Shown: positions 5,813 through 14,085, counted from the first letter of the stretch. The stretch: 18,636 bases of DNA from an uncultured Mycoplasmatota bacterium (GCA_900548725.1 URLV01000025.1:1-18636), one strand, 5' to 3'. Program-made: numbers and translations. Notes: generated by a model not told the origin, from the letters alone.

Positions 5813-6670
5813 TTATTTATATAATTCAAGTTTTAAAGCTTCGAGATTTTGATTCATAAGCGCTATATAATCATTTTTTAATGTATCTACATTTGATAGA
5901 TTAGTCATTGTAAATAATTCGGCGGTATTAAATTCAGCGCCATTTTTTATATCATCTACAATGCTGTCCCTGGTTTGACCGTGATTTATAAATACATAAT
6001 TACAAGTACCATTACGTAATAGTTCAAGTGCTTTTACGATTTCTTTTTGAGTAACCGTTTCAGGATCTAGAGAAATTACTTCTAGGCCATATTTTTTTAG
6101 ATACATAAAAGCATTATCGTTAACTATTATAGTTTTATTAGAACTATTTTTAACCGTTTTATAGTATTTTCCATCTAAAGCAGTTAAATTTATTTTTAAT
6201 TCTTCATATAGTTCATCGACATTTTTAACTAAATATGAACTACTTATATATTCTTCAAAACCTTTTTTAATATTGTTAGCTATAGTAAGTAAATTATTTG
6301 GATCAAGCCATATCTCTTCCATGGAGTAGTTAACTTGCATATTTGAACTTACGTCTATTATTTTTAAATCTTTATTATTTTTAAGCATTGTTTTAACATA
6401 ATTGCTTTCATCTGATAATCCATTAAAAATAAACAAATCAGAATTACTATATTGATCTAATAGTGTGTCCGTAACTTCAAAATCAACTATTTCTTCATCA
6501 TTTGGATATATACTATAGATTTTAGCATGTTCCCCATATAGCTCATTAACAACAAATTCAATAGGATAAACTGATGTAGATATTTCTATGCTTTCCATAG
6601 AATCGTCATTAAAACAGCCTGTGAGACTGAATATAATAGTTAATAATAATATAAATTTAATTTTTTTCAT
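5813..6670 (-). CDS. ZnuA/TroA-like substrate-binding lipoprotein lacking the usual His ligands
   Basis: A 285-residue lipoprotein: basic start, hydrophobic stretch and lipobox LTGC with Cys19. The body follows the cluster A-I metal-binding proteins of ABC transporters (ZnuA, TroA, MntC): TSVYPIEFVVNELYG, DFEVTD, SDLFIFNGL, IWLDPNN, DNAFMYLKKYGLEV, then NYVFINHG. The three histidines that normally bind Zn or Mn are replaced: Val62 where family members have HDFEPT, Glu119 where they have DPHxWLDP, and Asp185 where they have HDAFxY. No His-rich loop is present and no permease or ATPase gene is adjacent. It may bind a different ligand or metal, or act outside transport. The start ATG (6670) overlaps the end of yidD by 14 nt, with GGAGG inside yidD, so the two are co-translated. 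Confidence 0.82.
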   Translation of the reverse strand: MKKIKFILLLTIIFSLTGCFNDDSMESIEISTSVYPIEFVVNELYGEHAKIYSIYPNDEEIVDFEVTDTLLDQYSNSDLFIFNGLSDESNYVKTMLKNNKDLKIIDVSSNMQVNYSMEEIWLDPNNLLTIANNIKKGFEEYISSSYLVKNVDELYEELKINLTALDGKYYKTVKNSSNKTIIVNDNAFMYLKKYGLEVISLDPETVTQKEIVKALELLRNGTCNYVFINHGQTRDSIVDDIKNGAEFNTAELFTMTNLSNVDTLKNDYIALMNQNLEALKLELYK

Positions 6671-6887
6671 AAATTTCCTCCTTTATTACTGGGTCATAAC
6701 CGCCTTCAGAAAAAGGATTACACCTTAATATTCTTTTTAATGTAAGGATAGAACCTTTTACGCTACCATAATATTTTATAGCTTCTATGCCGTACTCTGA
6801 ACAAGTAGGAATAAACTTACAATAGCTATGTGATTTAAATGGTAACATTTGATATACCCTAATAGCGCCTATTAATATATATTTCAT
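6657..6887 (-). CDS. yidD: YidD, membrane protein insertion efficiency factor
   Basis: A 76-residue protein with the full YidD signature: an amphipathic N-terminal helix (IGAIRVYQMLPF), then CKFIPTCSEYGIEAIKYYG, LKRILRCNPFSEGGYDPV. The three conserved cysteines and the CNPFxxGGxDPV block are intact. YidD lies at the inner face of the membrane and helps YidC insert proteins; it is normally beside rpmH-rnpA-yidC, which are not here. It is the first gene of a two-gene minus-strand unit with the lipoprotein. Start ATG at 6885-6887. Confidence 0.95.
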   Translation of the reverse strand: MKYILIGAIRVYQMLPFKSHSYCKFIPTCSEYGIEAIKYYGSVKGSILTLKRILRCNPFSEGGYDPVIKEEIYEKN

Positions 6888-6902
6888 TACAACACCACAT
6901 TA

Positions 6903-6931
6903 ATTATACTAAAAAAGATATAAAAAGTAAA
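6903..6931 (-). promoter_or_regulatory. Promoter for yidD and the lipoprotein gene
   Basis: On the minus strand, TTTACT (plus positions 6926-6931) and TATAAT (6903-6908) are separated by 17 bp. Transcription would start near 6896, about 10 nt before the yidD ATG. It is divergent from the rnc promoter. Confidence 0.6.
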
Positions 6932-6938
6932 ATAAGAA

Positions 6939-6967
6939 TTTATATTTTTGTAATTTTTTGATATAAT
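6939..6967 (+). promoter_or_regulatory. Extended -10 promoter of rnc
   Basis: TGATATAAT (6959-6967) is a perfect -10 box with the TGn extension; the -35 at 17-bp spacing is weak (TTTATA, 6939-6944). The start of transcription would be near 6974, which rules out the in-frame ATG at 6966 as the rnc start. Confidence 0.65.
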
Positions 6968-6983
6968 GTTTATGGTGATGTTT

Positions 6984-7667
6984 ATGGAGCTTTTAGAAAA
7001 GCTAGGTATAAATTATAAAAATCCTAAACTTTATGAAAGGGCATTAACTCATACAAGTTATGCAAATGAAAATGGCGTTGAGAGTTATGAGAGATTAGAA
7101 TATTTAGGAGATGCTGTATTAGAGCTTATTATAAGTGACTATTTATATAAAAATACTGAGTATGAAGAAGGGCAGATGACTAAATATAGAAGTCATTATG
7201 TATGTGAAAATGCTAATTTTGAATATGCTACTAGATTAGGATTAAATGAGTATTTAAGGTTAGGACATGGTGAGGAAGAACGAGGAGGCAAATATAAAAA
7301 AGCAATAGTAGCTGATATATTTGAATCTTTTATAGGAGCTATGTATTTAGATTTAGGGTTTGATGAAGTAAAAAAATTTATTTATAAAGTTGTTATTCCA
7401 TTAATAGAAGATAAGTCAATAGATTTTTTTGATGATTATAAGTCTATTTTACAAGAATTAGTACAAACTGATAAAAAAAGTTTAGAATATATTATAATTA
7501 ATGAGCAAGGTCCGGCACACGATAAAACGTTTACTGTTGAAGTTAAGATTGATAATATAGTATATGGAATCGGTACGGCACATAGTAAAAAAGAGGCTGA
7601 ACAAATCGCCGCTAGAGATGCACTTAAAAAAGCACAAAGTGGAGAGTTTAGCAATGTAAGTATATAA
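6984..7667 (+). CDS. rnc: Ribonuclease III
   Basis: A 227-residue double-strand-specific endoribonuclease acting in rRNA maturation and RNA turnover. The catalytic domain has ERLEYLGDAVLEL (36-48; Glu39 and Asp43) and DIFESFIGAMYLDLG (111-125; Asp111, Glu114), so all Mg ligands are kept. A double-stranded RNA-binding domain occupies about 151-222 (DYKSILQELVQ to KEAEQIAARDALK). The ATG at 6984 is preferred over upstream in-frame ATGs (6966, 6972, 6978): GGTGAT at 6974-6979 sits correctly ahead of it and 6966 lies within the -10 box. The following yebC gene is 13 nt away. RNase III has a known role in maturation of some retron RNAs, so its presence in the same genome is relevant to the retron here. 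Confidence 0.95.
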   Translation: MELLEKLGINYKNPKLYERALTHTSYANENGVESYERLEYLGDAVLELIISDYLYKNTEYEEGQMTKYRSHYVCENANFEYATRLGLNEYLRLGHGEEERGGKYKKAIVADIFESFIGAMYLDLGFDEVKKFIYKVVIPLIEDKSIDFFDDYKSILQELVQTDKKSLEYIIINEQGPAHDKTFTVEVKIDNIVYGIGTAHSKKEAEQIAARDALKKAQSGEFSNVSI

Positions 7668-7680
7668 AAGGAGTGATAAA

Positions 7681-8394
7681 ATGGGAAGATTTCCAAATAT
7701 AGCAGCTGCAAAAGCAAAAACAGGAGCAGCTAAAGGTAAATTATATGGTATGTATGCTAAAGAAATATATCAAGCTGCAAAAAATGGTGGTGTAACACCA
7801 GAAGGTAATCCAAGCTTAAAAAGATTAATAGAAAAAGCAAAAAAAGAACAAGTTCCAAGTGATGTAATTAAAAGAGCAATAGATAAAGTTTCAAGTGGTG
7901 CTGGAGAGAATTATGAAACACTAACTTATGAAATATTTGGGCCAAATGGTTCAACATTAATGGTTGAATGCTTAACTGACAATACTAATAGAAGTGTAAG
8001 TGATGTAAGAGCGGTTGTAAATAAGTGCCATGTGAAAATGGGAGCAATGGGTAGTGTTGCTTATATGTATGATAATCTATGCATAGTTGGATTTACAGGT
8101 CTATCAGAAGAAGAAGTAATGAATGCATTAATAGAAAATAATGTTGATTTTGTAGATTTGGAAAATAGTGATGGAAATATTTTAATATATGGAAATCCAT
8201 CTGATTTGTTTAAAATTAAAGAGGCTATTTCAGGTGTTAAAAATGATATTGAATTTACAGTTGATGAAATAAGTATGTTACCTAAAGATAGAATAGTATT
8301 GACAGGTGAAGATCTTGATGTATTCAACAAATTAATTTCGCTTTTAGATGAAGTAGACGATGTACAAAATGTTTATCATAATGTAGAACTTTAA
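7681..8394 (+). CDS. yebC: YebC/TACO1-family protein
   Basis: A 237-residue protein matching the YebC family end to end: GRFPNIAAAKAKTGAAKGKLY at the start (family: GxxKWxxIxxxKxxxDxxRxK), NPSLKRLIEKAKKEQVPSDVIKRAIDK, then YEIFGPNGSTLMVECLTDNTNRS and the C-terminal LLDEVDDVQNVYHN block. The variant start (GRFPNIAAAKAKT) is like the YeeN-type subgroup. Family members were annotated as transcription regulators, and some are now tied to translation of difficult sequences such as proline runs. GGAGTGAT precedes the ATG. It is probably co-transcribed with rnc and ends at the terminator at 8393. Confidence 0.93.
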   Translation: MGRFPNIAAAKAKTGAAKGKLYGMYAKEIYQAAKNGGVTPEGNPSLKRLIEKAKKEQVPSDVIKRAIDKVSSGAGENYETLTYEIFGPNGSTLMVECLTDNTNRSVSDVRAVVNKCHVKMGAMGSVAYMYDNLCIVGFTGLSEEEVMNALIENNVDFVDLENSDGNILIYGNPSDLFKIKEAISGVKNDIEFTVDEISMLPKDRIVLTGEDLDVFNKLISLLDEVDDVQNVYHNVEL

Positions 8395-8416
8395 AATAGA
8401 TTTTTATCTATTTTTT
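8393..8416 (+). terminator. Rho-independent terminator after yebC
   Basis: AAAATAGAT (8393-8401) pairs with ATCTATTTT (8406-8414) across a TTTT loop, with six T at 8411-8416. The stem starts within the yebC stop codon. Confidence 0.75.
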
Positions 8417-8436
8417 GTTATAACAAAGGATGAAAT

Positions 8437-9594
8437 ATGAAGAAAGTAATATTTGTTTTAATACTATATCTTACTTTTATAAATAGTGTTATAGCTATAG
8501 AAGTAAAGTCTAATAATGTTATTATGTATAACTTGAATGATAATAGTATTATATACGAAAAAAATAGTAATGAAAAAGTGTCTATAGCATCACTTACCAA
8601 AATACTGACTGCTATAACAGTAATAGAAAATAAAGATTCTCTAGAGGAATATGTTGTTATTAATTCTAATATGCTCTTAGGGCTTGATGGATATGCTAAG
8701 ATAGGTTTGCAAGTTGGAGATAGAGTCAAAATTATAGATTTACTTTATGCTTTGATGTTACCTTCTGCTGCTGATGCAGCACAGGCACTTAGTATTTCAA
8801 CAAGTGGCAGTGTTTATGAATTTTCTAAATTAATGAATGAAGAAGCAAAAAAAATAGGCGTAGAAAATTCTTGTTTTGATAATCCAGTTGGAATGGATAG
8901 CAAGGATAATTATTCAACTGCACAAGATGTAGCTAAAATACTTATTTATAGTTTGAATAATAAAATATTTAAAGAAATATTTGAGTCTAATACTTATTAT
9001 ATTTCTAGTATTGATAAAACTGTAGAAAAGACAATAGTTAAAACATCTGATAATTATAATATTGATATTAGTCTAATAAAAGGCGCTAAAACTGGATATA
9101 CACAAGATGCAGGTCTTTGTTTAGCCTCTACTAGTTCAATTAATGGTGTAAACTATTTAATAGTTACTATAAATTCTCCTATAAGTTATCCATATAATCT
9201 AACTGATTCAATAAATTTATATAATTACTTTTCTAATAATTATAGTTACAGAACTGTAATAAAAAAGGATCAAATATTAGAAAGACTAAAGATAAAAAAT
9301 GGATATGATAAGTATTATAATATAGTTTCAGAAGGTGATATTACATTATATTTACCAAATGATGCTGAAATTGAATATTCATATGATGGAATAGATGTAA
9401 TAGATAGTAGTATAAAGTTAGGTGATAAAATAGGAAGTATTAATATATCAAGTAATCATAATAGTGTATATGATTTTGATGTATATTTAGACCAAAAGTT
9501 AAAATACCATAATTATACTTTATATATTTTTATAGTACTTTTAGTACTTATTTCAATAATTATGATAGCTATTTTTAAGAGAAATAAAAAATAA
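8437..9594 (+). CDS. D-alanyl-D-alanine carboxypeptidase (PBP5-type, S11)
   Basis: A 385-residue secreted and membrane-anchored penicillin-binding protein that trims the terminal D-Ala of the peptidoglycan stem peptide. An N-terminal signal segment (1-20) is followed by the S11 transpeptidase fold: SLTK (Ser52 nucleophile, Lys55) and KTG (218-220). The middle SxN motif reads SAADAA (110-115), so the usual Asn is replaced by Ala. A beta-rich C-terminal domain (about 260-350) precedes a membrane anchor (about 358-378) and a short basic tail (KRNKK). PBP5 relatives normally end in an amphipathic helix; here the anchor looks like a full membrane helix. AAAGGATGA lies before the ATG. Confidence 0.9.
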   Translation: MKKVIFVLILYLTFINSVIAIEVKSNNVIMYNLNDNSIIYEKNSNEKVSIASLTKILTAITVIENKDSLEEYVVINSNMLLGLDGYAKIGLQVGDRVKIIDLLYALMLPSAADAAQALSISTSGSVYEFSKLMNEEAKKIGVENSCFDNPVGMDSKDNYSTAQDVAKILIYSLNNKIFKEIFESNTYYISSIDKTVEKTIVKTSDNYNIDISLIKGAKTGYTQDAGLCLASTSSINGVNYLIVTINSPISYPYNLTDSINLYNYFSNNYSYRTVIKKDQILERLKIKNGYDKYYNIVSEGDITLYLPNDAEIEYSYDGIDVIDSSIKLGDKIGSINISSNHNSVYDFDVYLDQKLKYHNYTLYIFIVLLVLISIIMIAIFKRNKK

Positions 9595-9608
9595 AACCTT
9601 TTAAAGGG

Positions 9609-9638
9609 AAGTAAGTGAAAGTTCATTTACTTTTTTTA
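9609..9638 (+). terminator. Rho-independent terminator after the carboxypeptidase gene
   Basis: AAGTAAGTGAA (9609-9619) pairs with TTCATTTACTT (9622-9632), allowing one G-U and opening the innermost pair for the loop, followed by seven T (9631-9637). Confidence 0.75.
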
Positions 9639-9654
9639 GTATAAATGATATAAT
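9626..9654 (+). promoter_or_regulatory. Extended -10 promoter of the pyrophosphatase gene
   Basis: TTTACT (9626-9631), a 17-bp spacer and TGATATAAT (9646-9654). The -35 box lies inside the preceding terminator. The transcript would start near 9661, about 18 nt before the TTG start codon. Confidence 0.65.
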
Positions 9655-9678
9655 CTTTAGAGAATAAGGAGGGATAAA

Positions 9679-11295
9679 TTGAAAGAAGTTTATATTTTTG
9701 GTCATAAGAAACCTGATACAGATACAGTGACTTCGGCTATATCGCTATCTTATTTAAAAAATAAGTTAGGACTACATACAAAACCTATGATACTTGGTAA
9801 TATAAATCCAGAAACAGAATTCGTTCTTAATTATTTTGGGGTTAAGGTGCCAGAATATTTAGACGATGTTAAACTACAAATTAAAGATTTAGATTACTAT
9901 AAAGGATGCTATATTGATGAAAATGAGTCTATAAAAAGTACTTATGAATATATGCAAAAAATGAATATAACAGGAGTTCCTATAGTTGATAAGAATTTAA
10001 AATTTAAAGGATTACTTACTTCTAAAATGATAGGTAATGAATTAATTAATGGTAATTTTGTAAGTATAAATACGTCTTATGATAACTTACTCAAAGTTTT
10101 AAATGGTGTTAGTATACTTAAATTTGATGATGTAATCAAAGGAAATATTATAGCAGCAGCTTTTAGAAGTACAACGTTTTTAAATTCTTCTATATTATCT
10201 AGTGATACTATTATGATAGTTGGAGATAGACATAGCCTAATAGAAGCAGCAGTAACCAGTAAAATAAAATTACTTATAATAGTAGGAGATTTAGAGATAA
10301 AGTATGAACATATAAAGATGGCATTAGAAAATAAAGTTAATATTATAAGAACTCCATATGATACTTTTCATACGGCTAAACTTATTAATCTATCAAACTT
10401 TGTAGGTAATTTACTTACAGGCACAAGAAATGTTAGTTTTGAAGAAAATGACTATTATGATGAGTTTAGAGAAAAGAGTCTAAAACTCGGTTATAATAAC
10501 TACCCAATAATTAATAATAAAAATACTTGTCTTGGACTTATAAGAATAACTGACATAGGTAAACTTAATAAAAAACAAGTAATTCTAGTAGATCATAATG
10601 AAATGAGTCAGAGTGTTGATGGCCTTGAAGAAGCAGAGGTTCTTGAAATAGTAGATCATCATAAGCTTGGCTCAATAACTACTAGTATGCCTATAAATTT
10701 TAGAAATATGACAGTGGGTAGTACTAATACTATAGTATATTTAATGTATAAAGAAAATGGCATAGATATTCCAGAAGATATAGCTGGTCTTATGCTTAGT
10801 GGTATAATTTCTGATACTTTGAAGTTTACAAGTCCTACTACAACACAATATGATAAGGATATAGCACTCGATTTAGCTACAATTTCAAAAGTAGATATAG
10901 ATAGCTATAGTGCCAAAATGTTTAAAGCTGGAACTAATTTAAAGGGAAAATCTATAGAGGAAATAATAGATAGTGATATGAAAGTGTTTGATGTTGATAA
11001 TAAGAAGGTTGCTATATCACAGATTATTACATTAAATTCTGAAGAACTTTTAGAAATCAAAGATCAATATGTAAATAAAATAGAAGAAATAAAGAAAAAT
11101 AGAGGATATGATTTATTGCTTGTTTGTATAACAGATATAATAAAGGATGGATCTTATATTATATTTGATAGTGCTAGTAAAAAGATAGTAAGTGAAGCAT
11201 TTAATTGTGAAGACTTGAAAGAGGGCTATTTCTTTAAGAAATGTTTATCTAGAAAAAAGCAAATAGTTCCTTTATTTACAAATATTATTAAATAA
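9679..11295 (+). CDS. ppaC: Manganese-dependent inorganic pyrophosphatase with CBS and DRTGG regulatory domains
   Basis: A 538-residue family II pyrophosphatase (DHH superfamily) splitting PPi to phosphate in the cytoplasm. The catalytic motifs are split by a regulatory insert: GHKKPDTD (8-15) lies before it, VDHNE (304-308), VDHH (325-328) and SDTLKFTSPTT (378-388) after it. Residues of about 70-300 hold a CBS motif (IKSTYEYMQKMNITGVPIVD), a DRTGG-type domain (about 145-240) and a second CBS motif (about 258-295). This layout is the CBS-PPase subclass controlled by adenine nucleotides and diadenosine polyphosphates. The DHHA2 domain follows at about 390-538. The start is TTG, supported by AAGGAGGG 6 nt upstream. 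The prepilin-like gene begins 8 nt after the stop. Confidence 0.94.
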   Translation: MKEVYIFGHKKPDTDTVTSAISLSYLKNKLGLHTKPMILGNINPETEFVLNYFGVKVPEYLDDVKLQIKDLDYYKGCYIDENESIKSTYEYMQKMNITGVPIVDKNLKFKGLLTSKMIGNELINGNFVSINTSYDNLLKVLNGVSILKFDDVIKGNIIAAAFRSTTFLNSSILSSDTIMIVGDRHSLIEAAVTSKIKLLIIVGDLEIKYEHIKMALENKVNIIRTPYDTFHTAKLINLSNFVGNLLTGTRNVSFEENDYYDEFREKSLKLGYNNYPIINNKNTCLGLIRITDIGKLNKKQVILVDHNEMSQSVDGLEEAEVLEIVDHHKLGSITTSMPINFRNMTVGSTNTIVYLMYKENGIDIPEDIAGLMLSGIISDTLKFTSPTTTQYDKDIALDLATISKVDIDSYSAKMFKAGTNLKGKSIEEIIDSDMKVFDVDNKKVAISQIITLNSEELLEIKDQYVNKIEEIKKNRGYDLLLVCITDIIKDGSYIIFDSASKKIVSEAFNCEDLKEGYFFKKCLSRKKQIVPLFTNIIK

Positions 11296-11303
11296 AGGTA
11301 TGT

Positions 11304-12476
11304 ATGAAAAAAGGATTTACGCTTATAGAACTTTTAGCTGTATTTGTAATTTTAGCTATTATAGCTACTATTGCAATACCAATAGTACAAAATTTAACAT
11401 CTAATTCAAAAAAAGAGGGAGCACTAAGAAGTGCTGAGCTTTATATAAATGCGGTGGATCAAGCATTAATAGATAAAAACTTAAATGATGGCTCATATGC
11501 CGTAAAAGACGGTAATATATGTCTAGATGAAACTTGTACTCAAGTTATGGAAATAGATTTAAAAAACAACAAACCAGAAAGTGGATATATAAATATTAGA
11601 TATTTAGCAGTATCTTATGTAACTGATTTAAAATTTAATAAGTATTACATTTCTACATTAAATATTTCATCTACTACGGATAACAGTTTAATAGCAACGC
11701 TATCTCCTTCTGGGAAAGCTAAATTATATAAATCTGGCGATATAGTGTATTTTGATGTAGTAAATGGCACATCTTGTACTAATTATACTAGTGATAATAG
11801 TTTGTCAGGATATAATGGATTATCAGCTACTAAGACTAAGAGTAGTCAAAATGGTTGTTTAAAATTTTATGCATTTTTAGATACTGACGGAGATAAAATA
11901 AATTTAATTCTTGATCATAATTTAGCTTCAGAAATGCCAAACGAAGATAATAGTAATAAAATAGGTCCGTCAGGAGCATTAAATAGTTTAGCATCCCTTA
12001 CAGATTCTTGGAAAGGAACTTTAAGTTTAAAAAATTATACTTATAGTTCTAGTGCTGGAAGTTCATCATCCGGAAGCTATGATGCCATAGAATATGAGCT
12101 TAATTATAGTTCGATGAAAGCTAGATTTATAACAGCAAACGAAGTAGCTAAATTAGGTAATATTAGCGGGTTTGATGAAACTACATATGATGGATATGGT
12201 AAAAGTGTATTTTTAAATGTTAAAGGATTGTCTACAGCAGAAATAACTAATGATTTAGGATGGCTATTAGATAACGTAAGTAAATCAAATAGTACAACAA
12301 GCTATTATACATCTGCTGCAGTACACGATTCATATGCAAGTTATTGGATTGTAAGCGCTACATCTGGAGGGTCTTTAACTTATGGTCCATCGAGAAGAGT
12401 ATCGGCATCAACACTAAAGGATTGTGAATACGGAATTCGTCCAGTAATTGAAGTAAGTAAAAGTAAATTAGGATAG
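11304..12476 (+). CDS. Type IV prepilin-like protein with a large C-terminal domain
   Basis: A 390-residue protein with a class III signal: MKKG then FTLIELLAVFVILAIIATIA, where cleavage after Gly4 would leave Phe1 and the essential Glu at +5. The remainder is far longer than a major pilin. It has four cysteines in two pairs (CLDETC near residue 73, and a C-T-N-Y / G-C pair) and a C-terminal region (about 255-390) with ARFITANEVAKL, SYYTSAAVH, YWIVSAT and CEYGIRPVIEVSKS. That region resembles the DUF6273 / C-type-lectin-like modules that end in GxRPVI in gut Firmicute surface proteins; this is by eye. It may be a minor pilin tip or pseudopilin with a ligand-binding head. No prepilin peptidase, ATPase or platform gene is nearby. 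It is probably co-transcribed with ppaC. Confidence 0.75.
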   Translation: MKKGFTLIELLAVFVILAIIATIAIPIVQNLTSNSKKEGALRSAELYINAVDQALIDKNLNDGSYAVKDGNICLDETCTQVMEIDLKNNKPESGYINIRYLAVSYVTDLKFNKYYISTLNISSTTDNSLIATLSPSGKAKLYKSGDIVYFDVVNGTSCTNYTSDNSLSGYNGLSATKTKSSQNGCLKFYAFLDTDGDKINLILDHNLASEMPNEDNSNKIGPSGALNSLASLTDSWKGTLSLKNYTYSSSAGSSSSGSYDAIEYELNYSSMKARFITANEVAKLGNISGFDETTYDGYGKSVFLNVKGLSTAEITNDLGWLLDNVSKSNSTTSYYTSAAVHDSYASYWIVSATSGGSLTYGPSRRVSASTLKDCEYGIRPVIEVSKSKLG

Positions 12477-12490
12477 ATATATCCTTTTTT
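12470..12490 (+). terminator. Short Rho-independent terminator after the prepilin gene
   Basis: AGGATA (12470-12475) pairs with TATCCT (12480-12485) over a GATA loop, with six T ending at 12490. The stem overlaps the stop codon and is short, so it may leak. Confidence 0.55.
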
Positions 12491-12516
12491 ATTGTCATAA
12501 AAATTATGTAAAGTAA

Positions 12517-12545
12517 TTGATTCATGTTGATTTATGTGATAAAAT
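12517..12545 (+). promoter_or_regulatory. Extended -10 promoter of the yqeG-yqeH operon
   Basis: TTGATT (12517-12522), a 17-bp spacer and TGATAAAAT (12537-12545), which has the TGn extension. Transcription would start near 12552, 17 nt before the yqeG ATG. Confidence 0.65.
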
Positions 12546-12568
12546 TATTTTAGTAAAGAAGGTGTAAT

Positions 12569-13090
12569 ATGGAAATTTATGTACCAGACATTTATCAAGA
12601 AAACATATATAAAATAAATTATGAATTACTACTTTCTAGAGGTATAAAATGTTTAATATTTGATTTAGATAATACTTTAGTTACAATACTTGAAACGTTA
12701 CCAAGAGAAGAGGTAAAAACTTTGTTTAGGGGCTTGAAGGAAAAAGGCTTTAAGATAATAGTTGCTTCTAATAGTATAAAGGCAAGGGTAAAACCATTTG
12801 GTGAAGAACTTAAAGTAGAGTATTTGCCAAGCGCTAAGAAACCTCATATAGATAAAATAAATGAATTAATAAAAAGTATGCAATTTGGTTTAGACGAGAT
12901 TGCTATGATAGGTGATTCTATGATGGATGATGTAGTTTGTGGAAATACTATAGGTGTTACTACAATACTTCTAGATCAACTTGGAAAAAAAGAATTTCCT
13001 ATAGCTAGACTAAAGAGGATTAGAGAAAAAAGAATACAGAAAAAACTTAGAGATAAAGAACTATTTACAAAAGGTAGATATTATGTGTAA
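12569..13090 (+). CDS. yqeG: YqeG-family HAD phosphatase
   Basis: A 173-residue HAD (IIIA) hydrolase: FDLDNTLVT (31-39) with the Asp nucleophile and acid/base pair, ASNS (66-69, motif II), KKPH (90-93, motif III lysine) and IGDSMMDDV (114-122, motif IV). It closely follows the YqeG family, related to phosphatidylglycerolphosphate phosphatase Gep4; YqeG itself lacks a settled substrate. AAGGTGTAAT precedes the ATG. It overlaps yqeH by 8 nt, the conserved Firmicute gene order. Confidence 0.92.
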   Translation: MEIYVPDIYQENIYKINYELLLSRGIKCLIFDLDNTLVTILETLPREEVKTLFRGLKEKGFKIIVASNSIKARVKPFGEELKVEYLPSAKKPHIDKINELIKSMQFGLDEIAMIGDSMMDDVVCGNTIGVTTILLDQLGKKEFPIARLKRIREKRIQKKLRDKELFTKGRYYV

Positions 13091-14072
13091 ATGTATTGGT
13101 TGTGGAGCAAAGTTACAAAGTGTTAATGCTAGTGATATTGGTTATACATTACATATAGAAAAAAAACTTTGTGAAAGATGTTTTAGAATAAGAAATTATA
13201 ATGAATATAGATTTGTAATTGGAGATAATAATGATTATATTAAAACATTAAAAGAAATAGGTAAGACTCAAGACTTAATTATACTAGTTGTAGATTTATT
13301 TAATATAAGTAGTTCACTAAATGAAATAGGGAAATATTTAAATAATAATATTTTATTGGTATTAACAAAAAGAGATATTTTACCTAGATCTTGTTACGAT
13401 TTAAAATTAAAAGAGTATTTTGATAGGTATAATTTAAATATATTAGATACTATAATAATAAGTAGTGTTAAAAATTATAATTTTGATTTGTTATATGAAA
13501 AAATTAATCAGTATAAAACAAGCGATAGGGTATACGTTGTGGGGTACACGAATTCTGGCAAAAGTACTATGATAAATAAACTACTTTACAATTATTCTAG
13601 TAATTCGTCTTATATAACAACTAGTAATCTTCCATCTACAACTATAAATTCTATAGAGCTAAAACTTAACCAAAATTTAACTTTAATAGATACTCCAGGA
13701 TTATTAGAAAATGGTGATATAATAAACTTTTTATCACCAGATATGATTAAAAAAGTTATACCAAGCAAGGAAATAAGGCCTATTACATATCAAATAAAAA
13801 ATAAACAATCAATAATTGTAGATGGCTTATTTAGAATTGATATATCAAACTCTAATAGTCTAACTTTTTATATTTCAAATAATCTTAATATATTTAGAAA
13901 ATATGGTGAGGTTACTGATTTAACTAACCTAAAAAAGCATAAAATAAAAGTTAATGATAATTCAGACATAGTGATTCAAGGATTAGGATTTATAAAAATT
14001 GTAAAAAAGTGTGAAGTAGACGTTTATTTACAAGACGGCGTAAGTGTATATGTAAGAGATAGTTTAATTTAG
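13083..14072 (+). CDS. yqeH: YqeH, circularly permuted ribosome-assembly GTPase
   Basis: A 329-residue GTPase needed for 30S subunit assembly in Firmicutes. An N-terminal treble-clef zinc finger uses C4xxC7 and C30xxC33. The GTPase motifs appear in permuted order: G4 TKRD (95-98), G5 SSVKN (127-131), then G1 GYTNSGKST (154-162), the switch PSTT (184-187) and G3 DTPG (203-206). A C-terminal RNA-binding-like domain follows (about 220-329). The start overlaps yqeG. The usual downstream neighbours (aroE, yhbY, nadD, yqeK) are absent; two uncharacterised genes follow instead. Confidence 0.94.
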   Translation: MCKCIGCGAKLQSVNASDIGYTLHIEKKLCERCFRIRNYNEYRFVIGDNNDYIKTLKEIGKTQDLIILVVDLFNISSSLNEIGKYLNNNILLVLTKRDILPRSCYDLKLKEYFDRYNLNILDTIIISSVKNYNFDLLYEKINQYKTSDRVYVVGYTNSGKSTMINKLLYNYSSNSSYITTSNLPSTTINSIELKLNQNLTLIDTPGLLENGDIINFLSPDMIKKVIPSKEIRPITYQIKNKQSIIVDGLFRIDISNSNSLTFYISNNLNIFRKYGEVTDLTNLKKHKIKVNDNSDIVIQGLGFIKIVKKCEVDVYLQDGVSVYVRDSLI

Positions 14073-14085
14073 AAAGTGTGATCTA

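Noticed and set aside
6966..6983. Longer rnc start at ATG 6966
   Set aside because: The ATG lies inside the perfect TATAAT box of the rnc promoter, and GGTGAT points to the ATG at 6984.
11304..12476. Diversity-generating retroelement with this protein as the variable target
   Set aside because: The C-terminal head is lectin-like, but the RT at 3016 has retron NAxxH and VTG motifs, lies 8 kb away, and I saw no template/variable repeat pair. I could not run an exhaustive repeat search.
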